From NCBI RefSeq assembly GCF_009834915.1, contig NZ_WVHS01000003.1, positions 310,001-374,000 of the forward strand: a stretch of 64,000 nt of DNA, in the 5' to 3' direction. The stretch is from Hufsiella ginkgonis (GTDB lineage Bacteria; Bacteroidota; Bacteroidia; Sphingobacteriales; Sphingobacteriaceae). Below, in pieces: positions 19,201 to 25,907 of the stretch. Both the position numbers and the translations under genes were made by a program. Under the pieces are notes generated by a model. The model saw only the letters and a program-made list of their open reading frames with translations. It searched no databases and was not told where the DNA came from. Each line of letters begins with the position of its first letter. Positions within the stretch are counted from its first letter, which is position 1.

Positions 19201-20300
19201 TCGAAAAATTCTACCAGTCGAAATCATCGGTGCGGCAGCTAAAGGCGGGCTTCGGTATCGGGCTTTACCTGGCCAGCCAGTTTGCCGCCGATCACTACGG
19301 TGGGTTAACCTACACCAGCGAACAAGGGCGTGGCACAACCTTCGTGCTAAGCCTGCTGAAGGGGCATGCGCATTTCCCCGCGGACTTGGTGAGCATGGAC
19401 GACTCCCCCGGCCCGGTTTTCCTCGAAGAGCTCTCGGAGGAGGTGCTGCCAGCCGGCCCCGAAAGCCAAACCGTGGAAGATGGTTTTAAGATCGACGACA
19501 TCTTTTCAGAAAATAAAGTGATCCTGGTGGTCGATGATGACTCGGAGATGCGAAACTACATCAAAGCGGTTTTTAGCGCCGGCTACCTCGTTTACGAAGC
19601 CCCGGAAGCCGAAACAGCCATGTTGCTGGTAAAGGAAAAGATGCCCGACCTGGTGATCTGCGACGTGGTGATGCCCGGGATGAACGGCATAGAATGGTGC
19701 GCGTGGCTAAAACAGGACCCGGCGCTGAGCTATATCCCCGTAATACTGCTTACGGCAAGCGCCTCCTCAGAAAGCAAGCTGAAAGGACTGGGATGCGGCG
19801 CCGACGATTACATCAGCAAGCCTTTTGAACGCGACCTGCTGGTGGCCCGCGTAGCCAATCTCGTAAAAACAAGGAACAACCTCCGTAACTACTTTTATAA
19901 CGAGATCACGCTGCAGTCGAACAACATCGCGATCTCGGAGGAATACAAGGACTTTTTGAAGAAATGTATCCTGGTGGTAGAAAAACACCTCACAGACCAG
20001 CACTTTAATGTGAATAGCCTGATCTCTGAACTAGGCATGAGCCGGTCGACCCTCTACCGTAAGGTAAAGTCCATGTCAGGTTTTAATATCAATAACTTCA
20101 TCCGGTTTATCCGTTTACGTAAGGCCGCCGAGCTGCTTATTAACACCCAATATAATGTAAACGAGGTGGCCACCGCTACCGGGTTCAGCAACATGAAGTA
20201 TTTCCGCACACAGTTCTCAAAGCTGTTCGGCGTAAACCCCTCCGATTTTATGAAGCGCAACCGCCCGGTATTTATCAAGCGCTTTAACGTAAAGAACTAA
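16233..20300 (+). CDS. Hybrid two-component system regulator (HTCS)
   Basis: This 1355-residue one-protein signalling system has a signal peptide, then about fourteen two-component-propeller repeats (W-I-G-T / L-W-x-G-T motifs, residues about 30-670) and a Y_Y_Y domain (about 690-765). One membrane helix (about 773-795) leads to a HisKA domain with the phospho-acceptor in S-I-S-H-E-F (His833), a HATPase domain (N-L-L-S-N-A-I-K, D-S-G-I-G-I-P, G-F-G-I-G-L-Y), a receiver with D-V-V-M-P (Asp1144) and a C-terminal AraC helix-turn-helix pair (about 1250-1350). Family knowledge: the propeller binds an oligosaccharide in the periplasm and the AraC end activates the locus. It should respond to a breakdown product of the target glycan. 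The upstream box suggests its own operon is part of the regulon. Confidence 0.95.
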   Translation: MILLMRAGKHNVLLIVVLFCSLAAGAQKNHVIGYLGTETGLSSSSVRCIYQDHSGFLWFGTYDGLNRYDGSDFKIFRNRYGDTTSLPHNWINAIAEDSAHLLWIGTRQGAGILNSVTGKFTAAWYTGNGSGARKKLTGFIKSILADKAGNVYVAAEDLGLVVFRKGSATGMLISAGSQPYNVSGFTLDGNGGLWLAVSGKGLLQYHVSNNRFTLVNNHVQFVSCIQYDHDALWIGTLSGVYRYVIRSNQYLFMGGKTTGMLASSRITSFLRAGADELWIGTDGGGITIYTISAGRSRMLNSQDRDSPISSDAVHALYLDHESRTWIGTLRGGINVIDPRRARFQTISHDPSMPNSLASNFILSLFEETPHKLWIGTDGGGLSIWNRKNATFKNLRAGSGNSSAPGGNFITSIKRDYLGNTWLATYEAGISRYIPSGDKFKQYYGYSAQDNSVNSTFWLIYEDRDHRLWAGGLQNGIYLYNRAADRFELFDRTLRDLLVLTEDRSAKLWGGAFSKLVQVDPETKRHQWYEIDKPVRAIVEDRYGNFWLGTEGGLMLFDRKLKRVVKRYTTADGLGSNYILTMQEDQAGFLWMSTYNGLSRFDPRTRKFNVFSRSDGVQKEFNYNASLKLTSGELAFGGIRGLTLFSPTSISGSVTDPSIVFTGLKINNLPTEQVSGYLAVLDNDRISEIRVPYNEAIFSFDFTAIQYPSAEQISYRYKMEGWDRGWINAGNLRSAIYTHLDPGSYTFRVNSTNPEGVWTNREISMTVIVLPPWYRTWWAYTLYVLFAAGCIYGYFRYRFRQKLLEFEVALARVNAEKQSAVHEKRLEFFTSISHEFRTPLSLIINPINDLLSRSAPQDAGDLHIIYRNARRLLSLVDQLLLFRKADSGISGLKVVAINLNQLCREVFLCFSQQAKSAAIHYELETTAHDFQVFADREKLEIILFNLLSNAIKFTPPHGRVTIRVVEEQEHIRVYVSDSGIGIPAEVGNRLFEKFYQSKSSVRQLKAGFGIGLYLASQFAADHYGGLTYTSEQGRGTTFVLSLLKGHAHFPADLVSMDDSPGPVFLEELSEEVLPAGPESQTVEDGFKIDDIFSENKVILVVDDDSEMRNYIKAVFSAGYLVYEAPEAETAMLLVKEKMPDLVICDVVMPGMNGIEWCAWLKQDPALSYIPVILLTASASSESKLKGLGCGADDYISKPFERDLLVARVANLVKTRNNLRNYFYNEITLQSNNIAISEEYKDFLKKCILVVEKHLTDQHFNVNSLISELGMSRSTLYRKVKSMSGFNINNFIRFIRLRKAAELLINTQYNVNEVATATGFSNMKYFRTQFSKLFGVNPSDFMKRNRPVFIKRFNVKN

Positions 20301-20308
20301 TCAACCCG

Positions 20309-20432
20309 ACTAAACCGCTTTAAAAGCTCAATTTCAGCGTTTTTGAACAAAAATTGACCTTAAAATGGTCGATTTGTATCCCTTTCGTTAACTGTTTACC
20401 GGCCATTTTAGCATTCGTTAATCAACGTTAAC
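20309..20432 (+). promoter_or_regulatory. 124-bp conserved module, copy A (upstream of ECF sigma gene)
   Basis: Three blocks, ACTAAACCGCTTTAAA (20309-20324), GATTTGTATCCC (20371-20382) and CGTTAATCAACGTTAAC (20416-20432), recur with identical 46- and 33-base spacing at 30729-30852. By hand the two copies agree at about 64% of positions without gaps. The third block holds CGTTAA twice with a 10-base period, as expected for a protein reading one helical turn twice, such as an AraC-type HTCS output domain. The module ends 47 bp before the ECF gene. Its first block can form a weak hairpin followed by Ts and may end HTCS transcription. Nothing else is seen in this 179-bp gap. Confidence 0.7.
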
Positions 20433-20479
20433 GCATCGGCCGCAAGCCGGAAATATTTACCGACTAATCTTATAAACCA

Positions 20480-21070
20480 TTGAAAAAAGCTTTACCATTA
20501 GCGGGCTTATGGGCGGCCTCGCGCCAGGGCGATATCGAATCGTTCTCCATGATCTACAAAAGGCTTCGCGCCGAGCTCTACGGATACCTCCTGAGTATAG
20601 TGAAAGATGACATGGCGGCCAAAGACCTGCTGCAGGACCTTTTTATTCGCCTGTGGGAGAAGAAAGAGGGCATCGGGTACATCGAAAACGTGGAAGGCTA
20701 TTTCTTCCGGTCGGCGCGCTCGCTCGCTATCAACTACCTTAAAAAGTTCAGGAACACCCGCTTCGTGATCTTAGAGCAGCCGGCGCAATTCGCGGCAACT
20801 GACCATTCGCCGGAAGACCTGCTGGTAGAGAAAGAGAACAACCTGCAGATGACGAGAAATTTTAACAAAGCATTTAGCAGCCTGCCCAAACGCCAGCGCG
20901 AAATGCTGCAGATGAAATTCAGCGAAGGCCGCAATTACTCGGAGATCGCCGGGCTCACGGGCATCCGCTACCAATCGGTAGTTAATCATTTTCACCGGGC
21001 AATGCTGCACCTGCGTACCGAGCTTGCCGGTGGCCAGCAGCCCGAACGGTCGTTTAACGTAGCGATATGA
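20480..21070 (+). CDS. Orphan ECF-type RNA polymerase sigma factor
   Basis: This 196-residue protein has a sigma-70 region 2 (about 15-95, with D-L-L-Q-D-L-F-I-R-L-W and Y-F-F-R-S-A-R-S-L-A-I-N-Y) and a region 4 helix-turn-helix (about 130-185, LPKRQREMLQMKF...YSEIAGLTGI). The start must be the TTG at 20480: an in-frame stop lies 13 bases upstream and the first ATG would remove part of region 2. No FecR-type anti-sigma gene follows; instead a LacI gene lies 21 bp downstream. In Bacteroidota loci, ECF factors usually pair with an anti-sigma and a SusC with an N-terminal signalling domain. Here an HTCS precedes it and the 124-bp module sits upstream, suggesting transcriptional control. I propose it recognises the seven GAGTATAAA boxes. 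Confidence 0.9.
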   Translation: MKKALPLAGLWAASRQGDIESFSMIYKRLRAELYGYLLSIVKDDMAAKDLLQDLFIRLWEKKEGIGYIENVEGYFFRSARSLAINYLKKFRNTRFVILEQPAQFAATDHSPEDLLVEKENNLQMTRNFNKAFSSLPKRQREMLQMKFSEGRNYSEIAGLTGIRYQSVVNHFHRAMLHLRTELAGGQQPERSFNVAI

Positions 21071-21091
21071 GGTCTTTTTTGTGCTTATGTA

Positions 21092-22108
21092 ATGGGTAAA
21101 ATTACCGCGCGGGATGTTGCCAGGGCCTTTGGCATCTCTAAAACTACGATCTCGTTTATCGTAAACGGCAAGTCGGCCGAAAAAGGTATCAGCCCGGTGC
21201 TTACCGAAAAAGTGCTGGGCTACATGAAAGAGCATGGTTATCGCCCTAACCACTTTGCCAAAAGCCTGAGTACCGGTAAATCCATGACGATCGGGCTCAT
21301 GGTGGAAAAAATTTCCGACTACTTTTTTTCGCAGCTCGTATATCACCTCGAAGAACTGGCGAACCGGCATGGCTACCAGATCATTTTCTGCAGCACGGAG
21401 AACAACGGTGCGCGTACGCGCGAGCTCATCCGGCTTTTCCGAAACCAGGGGGTCGACGGTTTTATTATTACCCCTCCGGAGGGCATACAGGCAGAGATCA
21501 GGTCGTTGCAGGACGACCAGTTGCCCTTTGTGCTTTTCGACCGGTACCTGCCTGGTATCGATGCGGACCATGTGGTGCTCGATAACCTGGAAAGCACGCG
21601 TCACGCAGTGCAGTACCTGGTTGAGCGCGGGGCACGGCACATCGGTTACGTGGAGCTTGATTCTGAACAAAGCCAGATGCGCGACCGCAAAGCGGGTTAC
21701 CTGCAGGCGCTCGGTGCGATTGCCGGAAATCCCCGCATCATGCGGGTGCCTTTTAACAACGGGCACGACGATACCGTAACCAAGATCGCCGCCTTTATTA
21801 AGCATAACCCGGAGCTGGATGCGCTGTTTTTTGCAACAAACTACCTCGCCATGAGCGGGATGAAAGCGATGTTCGGGCTGGGGATCCGCATCCCGCAGGA
21901 TATGGCCGTGGTCTCGTTCGACGATCATATCGTGTTCGACACCTACCTGCCTACCATTACCGCCGTTGCGCAGCCTATTGCCGTGATGGCCGAAAACCTG
22001 TTCGGGATCCTGATCAGTAAAATTAAGCAAGGACCGGGACAGCCGCCCACCAGGTGCGTGATCCCGGCCAGGCTGGTTATCAGGGATTCTACCGGGCCGC
22101 CGGTTTAG
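21092..22108 (+). CDS. LacI-family transcriptional regulator
   Basis: This 338-residue protein has an N-terminal LacI helix-turn-helix (ITARDVARAFGISKTTISFIVNGK) and hinge, then a periplasmic-binding-protein-like sensor domain (I-G-L-M-V-E-K-I near 63; F-D-D-H near 275). It is read with the ECF gene, 21 bp apart, and is convergent with the GH28-like gene. It could repress or activate part of the locus in response to a mono- or oligosaccharide. Its operator is not clear: GTTAAC-rich sequence occurs in both 124-bp modules and before the GH43 gene at 15160, but a clean LacI palindrome was not found. Confidence 0.9.
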   Translation: MGKITARDVARAFGISKTTISFIVNGKSAEKGISPVLTEKVLGYMKEHGYRPNHFAKSLSTGKSMTIGLMVEKISDYFFSQLVYHLEELANRHGYQIIFCSTENNGARTRELIRLFRNQGVDGFIITPPEGIQAEIRSLQDDQLPFVLFDRYLPGIDADHVVLDNLESTRHAVQYLVERGARHIGYVELDSEQSQMRDRKAGYLQALGAIAGNPRIMRVPFNNGHDDTVTKIAAFIKHNPELDALFFATNYLAMSGMKAMFGLGIRIPQDMAVVSFDDHIVFDTYLPTITAVAQPIAVMAENLFGILISKIKQGPGQPPTRCVIPARLVIRDSTGPPV

Positions 22109-22116
22109 TGCCGGTG

Positions 22117-23637
22117 CTAATTCCCGGTGCCGCTTTTGGCTTCCGCAGCGCCGTCAACCCTAAGGAACTTAATGCCTTTTACGTGCTCGCCGATAAAGAA
22201 ATTAGCCATATCGCCCGTTTTGTACCAGGCCGGTTTTCCCGTCATGTTATCATAGATCACGCGGCCGTTGATCACCAGGTTTTCGAACGTTACGTTCCTG
22301 ATCTCCCTGCCCTGGTCATAACCCGCAATGATCGAGAGGTTCGCCCGGCTGCCATTGTAAGAAATGTTCTTAAAATGCACATTTTCAATTCCCCGCCCGG
22401 CGGAAGTGTTGTACTTGGAATTAAACATGATGCGCAGGTTAACCAGCTGGCCTTTCCGGATATCGTCGATGCGGATGTCTTCGAAGGAAACGTCCCTGAT
22501 AAAGTTGCTGTCGCCGGCATTCAGCGAAAGGCATCCCTGGTAATCGACCTGGTTTTCGAACTGGTCGAGAATATCGATGTTATGGAACCGGATGTTGCTC
22601 AGGGTATCCGGGTTCCGCGAATCGCCATGCGTGCCGATCAGCACCGGGTGCGCCACGTCCGCCCAAAGGATAGAGTTCGTTACCGTAAGGTTCGTTAGGT
22701 TTCCGTAGTAGCCCCACCGGTGGCCGTAGATGGCGATGCAGTCGTCCGCATTGCGCATAAAAACCCGGTCTATGACCACATCCGTGCTGCTAAAAATGTC
22801 GAGCCCATCGGCGTTCCCGCCCGCACTAAACGATTTGAAATTCCGGATGGTAACGCCCGCCGACTGGCCCACCAGCACACTGTACTTGTCGGGTACCACT
22901 ATCAGCCCTTCGATCTCCACGTTTTTTGAGTATTGAACGGTGATCTCATCACTCCGGTCGTTTCCCGGTAAGCCCGGGTCGCGGGGAAGCGGCTTACCGG
23001 ATGATTCCTGGACGATAGCAACCTGCGTAAGGATGCCACGCCCCCGGATCTTTACGTTTTGGGCCCGGTTAACTACGAAACTGCCCTGCACGATGGCGCC
23101 TCCCGCCAGGTAAACCGTTTTATTGGAGGGAACCAGCTTTTTCCCCGCGTAGTGAATGCCCGGGCCGTAATAGATCACGCTGGTGTCTTGCGCCGAAGGC
23201 GGGGAAACGTCGGGTGGGCTGGCAAATAAGTTCAGGTTGTGGAAAAGGTCGCCATTTACCTCGATGGAAAGATTTTTCGGTTCCGTGAGGAAAAAGGAGA
23301 TCGTATTACCCTTCACGCCCGGGTTTATCCCTTCACGAAGCGGCCGTACCCTCGCTGCATGCACCGCGCCTTTGTTATACGTAACAGAAATCTCTACCTT
23401 CCCCGAAAAATCGAAGTAAGCAAAGGAGGTTTGCTGTATCACGCTTTTACTGTTGATCACTTCCGCTACATGCGCCGGGTAAACAGGAAGCGGCTGCCAG
23501 CTCTTGCCGGCTTCCCGCACTTTTACGGTAAAGTAAGTACTCAAAATACTTCCCTTTGGTGCGGGATAAGCAGCCAGCTGCGCGGTTGCCGGTTGACCGA
23601 CGCAAATGGCGAATGCCAGGAGTACGATTCGTTTCAT
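22117..23637 (-). CDS. GH28-like parallel beta-helix glycoside hydrolase, secreted
   Basis: I chose the ATG at 23637, which gives a good signal peptide (MKRIVLLAFAICVG...ATAQ). The frame is open further upstream, to 23688, but that would run into the regulatory box. The 506-residue protein has an N-terminal beta-sandwich-like region (about 20-150) and a right-handed beta-helix. GH28-type motifs are G-G-N-A-D-G-L-D-I-F (variant of NTDGxD) and R-N-A-D-D-C-I-A-I-Y (variant of the DD motif), followed by GHRWGYYG. GH28 enzymes hydrolyse galacturonan or rhamnogalacturonan; the variant motifs and the N-terminal domain leave room for a related family such as GH49. It faces the GH97 gene, each with its own box. 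Confidence 0.8.
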   Translation of the reverse strand: MKRIVLLAFAICVGQPATAQLAAYPAPKGSILSTYFTVKVREAGKSWQPLPVYPAHVAEVINSKSVIQQTSFAYFDFSGKVEISVTYNKGAVHAARVRPLREGINPGVKGNTISFFLTEPKNLSIEVNGDLFHNLNLFASPPDVSPPSAQDTSVIYYGPGIHYAGKKLVPSNKTVYLAGGAIVQGSFVVNRAQNVKIRGRGILTQVAIVQESSGKPLPRDPGLPGNDRSDEITVQYSKNVEIEGLIVVPDKYSVLVGQSAGVTIRNFKSFSAGGNADGLDIFSSTDVVIDRVFMRNADDCIAIYGHRWGYYGNLTNLTVTNSILWADVAHPVLIGTHGDSRNPDTLSNIRFHNIDILDQFENQVDYQGCLSLNAGDSNFIRDVSFEDIRIDDIRKGQLVNLRIMFNSKYNTSAGRGIENVHFKNISYNGSRANLSIIAGYDQGREIRNVTFENLVINGRVIYDNMTGKPAWYKTGDMANFFIGEHVKGIKFLRVDGAAEAKSGTGN

Positions 23638-23675
23638 ACCCGAAAGGATCTGTGGATGTGTCATGCTATTGCAGG

Positions 23676-23704
23676 AGAGACAGTACAACGCCTGGTTTAT
23701 ACTC
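23676..23704 (-). promoter_or_regulatory. GAGTATAAA-N12-CTGTCTCT box upstream of GH28
   Basis: This minus-strand copy with both consensus halves lies 38 bp before the chosen GH28 start at 23637. Its position inside the longest open frame argues that translation starts at 23637 and not at 23664 or 23688. Confidence 0.8.
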
Positions 23705-23781
23705 TGCTGATCGCCAGTTTAGGGCGATAAACCGGCTTTGTAACAAAGTAATTGCCGTAGCCGGATCCCTGCACGACCGGT

Positions 23782-23810
23782 GAGTATAAAACGGCCGGGA
23801 TCCTGTCTCT
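23782..23810 (+). promoter_or_regulatory. GAGTATAAA-N12-CTGTCTCT box upstream of GH97
   Basis: This plus-strand copy with both consensus halves lies 24 bp before the GH97 start, divergent from the GH28 copy. The 197-bp gap between the two genes holds these two boxes and no further feature I can support. Confidence 0.8.
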
Positions 23811-23834
23811 TTGTTATATTATAGCGCATAATTT

Positions 23835-25730
23835 ATGGAAGTAAGTTTTTTAAGAACCGGCAGGGTGCTGTTACTGACCTTGTTCATTGCCGCCAGCATT
23901 GCGGACAGGGGATTTGCCCAGGACAAAAAGGTCGCCAGCCAGGTATCGCCCGACCATCATACGGTGGTCGATTTCAGCCTCGGCAAACAGGGTCAGCTGT
24001 TTTACCGGATGCAGTATAAAAAGAGGCAGGTAACCGGCTGGTCGAGACTGGGCCTTAAAACCGACGGTCCCGAACTTGCGAATGGCATTACTATCCGGAA
24101 AGTGACCAGGCGCAACCGCGACGAAAGTTTTGACTGGGCGCTCGGCGAAGATGCGCGGATAGACAACCGCTACGGCGAGCTGGTGCTAACCTGCGAAACC
24201 GCTAATACAGCGTTTAGCCTCATCACACGCGTATATAACGGCAGCTTTGCGTTCAGGTACGTGTGCAGGCAAACAGGCGCCGCGCCCGTAAAGCTGCAGC
24301 GGGAGCTTACCTCATTTAACCTGGCCGACACTTACAAGATCTACCAGTACCACGAAGAATCGGTGTTCCGGCCTATGCCGCTCGATTCGATGGCGGGCAG
24401 CGCCGATCTGCCGGCAACTCTTGTTTCGCGCAACGGCCTGTATCTTAGCATCGGCGAAGCAGAAAACCGCAACTATACCAAATGCGTAGCAATTAAAGGA
24501 GACGAAGCCAACAGCGTCGCTTTAGACTTTTACAGGGATACCCTCTACCGCGACGGGAAGATCGCCTCCGTAAAGAGAGATACCAGCGTTTACTTTCGCG
24601 ATAGCCTGGTCACGCCCTGGCGCACCATCAGCTGCGCGGAAAATGCGGTCGGGCTGCATGCCTTCAGCCAGCTGAACCTGAAACTTACCACGCCGCTCAC
24701 ACGCGAAAACCCGGTGCACATCCTGCCAGGTAAGGTTTTTCGTGTCCCCATCAGCACCGAAGGGGGGATCCAGGGGGCCGATTTTGCCGCTAAGATGAAG
24801 TTCCAGTACATCATGCTCGATGCCGGGTGGTACGGCGCTGAGTTTCGCACCAACTCCGACCCAACCAAATGGATCCCGGAGATCGACCTGCCGAAGATCA
24901 TCAGTCACGCAAAAGAGCAAGGTATCGGCGTGATCCTTTACGTTAACTATGTGGGACTTAGGCAATACCTGGATACCATCCTGCCGCTTTATAAGAAGTG
25001 GGGCGTGAGCGGCATGAAGTTCGGCTTTGTAGACGGCGGCACGCAGCAGGGGCTTACCTGGCTGGATAACGCCATGAAGAAGGTAAATGACTACGGGTTC
25101 GTGCTCAATGTGCACGATCATTACAAGCCCACCGGGTTGAGCAGGCGCTATCCTTACAACCTCAGCCAGGAAGGCATCCGCGGAGACGAAAACAGTCCCG
25201 ATGCTTTTCATAATATGGTGCTGCCTTTTACCCGTTACCTGGCCGGGCCGGCCGATTTTACCTTCTGTTACCCCAATAAGAATAACTCGTTCAGCAAAAA
25301 TCTGAAGGTAAGCAAAGGCCAGCAACTGGCGCTCACGGTGGTTTATTTCGACCCCCTGCAAGCCATTTTCTGGTACGGGAAATCCCAGGATTATGATCCC
25401 GGCGATGCCGACCTCGGCTTTTTCAGGCAGGTTCCTACGGTTTGGGACGAAAGCCGTTACCTGCAGGGAGCCATCGGCGAATCGGTGAGCGTGGCCCGCA
25501 GGAAAGGCGATACCTGGTTTATGGGAAGCGCCGCCGGGTTAAACCCGTGGAAAACAACTATTTCTCTCAGCTTTCTTAAAAAAGGAAAAACCTACGTGGC
25601 ATCGGTTTATGATGATGATGGCTCGGGAGGGATCGCTGTTCGTACGCTGCGCGTGAAATGCGGAGAGCAGTTCCCGGTAAACCTCGCGGAAAAAGGCGGC
25701 CAGGCGGTTGTTTTCCGCATAGCGGAATAA
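23835..25730 (+). CDS. GH97 glycoside hydrolase, secreted
   Basis: This 631-residue protein has a signal peptide ending near FAQ (residue 29), an N-terminal beta-super-sandwich (about 35-290) and a TIM barrel (about 300-545) with GH97 landmarks: STEGGIQGADFAAKM, YIMLDAGWYG, GVILYVNYVG, GMKFGFVDGG, NVHDHYKPTGLSRRYP and EGIRGDEN. It ends in a small beta-domain. GH97 contains calcium-dependent alpha-glucosidases and alpha-galactosidases, both inverting and retaining; the GxD pattern in F-G-F-V-D would suit a retaining nucleophile, but I cannot decide safely. It probably removes terminal alpha-linked sugars from oligosaccharides in the periplasm. Confidence 0.9.
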   Translation: MEVSFLRTGRVLLLTLFIAASIADRGFAQDKKVASQVSPDHHTVVDFSLGKQGQLFYRMQYKKRQVTGWSRLGLKTDGPELANGITIRKVTRRNRDESFDWALGEDARIDNRYGELVLTCETANTAFSLITRVYNGSFAFRYVCRQTGAAPVKLQRELTSFNLADTYKIYQYHEESVFRPMPLDSMAGSADLPATLVSRNGLYLSIGEAENRNYTKCVAIKGDEANSVALDFYRDTLYRDGKIASVKRDTSVYFRDSLVTPWRTISCAENAVGLHAFSQLNLKLTTPLTRENPVHILPGKVFRVPISTEGGIQGADFAAKMKFQYIMLDAGWYGAEFRTNSDPTKWIPEIDLPKIISHAKEQGIGVILYVNYVGLRQYLDTILPLYKKWGVSGMKFGFVDGGTQQGLTWLDNAMKKVNDYGFVLNVHDHYKPTGLSRRYPYNLSQEGIRGDENSPDAFHNMVLPFTRYLAGPADFTFCYPNKNNSFSKNLKVSKGQQLALTVVYFDPLQAIFWYGKSQDYDPGDADLGFFRQVPTVWDESRYLQGAIGESVSVARRKGDTWFMGSAAGLNPWKTTISLSFLKKGKTYVASVYDDDGSGGIAVRTLRVKCGEQFPVNLAEKGGQAVVFRIAE

Positions 25731-25755
25731 TTTTAATGATAAATAATAATTAGAA

Positions 25756-25784
25756 GAGTATAAACTATTTCCCTCCCTGTCTTA
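25756..25784 (+). promoter_or_regulatory. GAGTATAAA-N12-CTGTCTTA box upstream of lyase operon
   Basis: This plus-strand copy starts 26 bp after the GH97 stop and ends 123 bp before the lyase-like gene at 25908. It is the only copy far from its gene; the extra distance forms a leader with a strong hairpin (25849-25869). Confidence 0.75.
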
Positions 25785-25848
25785 CCGGCGCGGAACCGCC
25801 TGAACCCTGGAAACTAAGCCGAACCATCTGCCGCACAATGTATTATGG

Positions 25849-25869
25849 CGCGATCCGCTTCGGATCGCG
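25849..25869 (+). other. Hairpin in the 5' leader of the lyase operon
   Basis: A perfect 9-bp stem (CGCGATCCG / CGGATCGCG) with a CTT loop lies between the box at 25756 and the start codon at 25908. No T-tract follows, so it is not a simple terminator. It could stabilise the message, bind a protein, or be a stray palindrome. Confidence 0.6.
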
Positions 25870-25907
25870 GGTGCTAACTAACTATTATAAACTAATCCAT
25901 TTACAAA

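Noticed and set aside
20309-20345. First block of the 124-bp module as a pure operator
   Set aside because: It can also be part of a terminator-like hairpin, clearly so in the copy at 30729, so I do not claim that this block alone is a protein-binding site; the exact spacing to the other blocks is what remains unexplained.
20771-22030. Long minus-strand open frame (about 419 codons) opposite the ECF and LacI genes
   Set aside because: It lies entirely antisense to two genes with clear family motifs, and its translation is rich in His and Arg with no recognisable domain.
23638-23688. Upstream extension of the GH28-like gene to a start at 23688
   Set aside because: It would place the regulatory box inside the coding region and precede a perfect signal peptide start at 23637.
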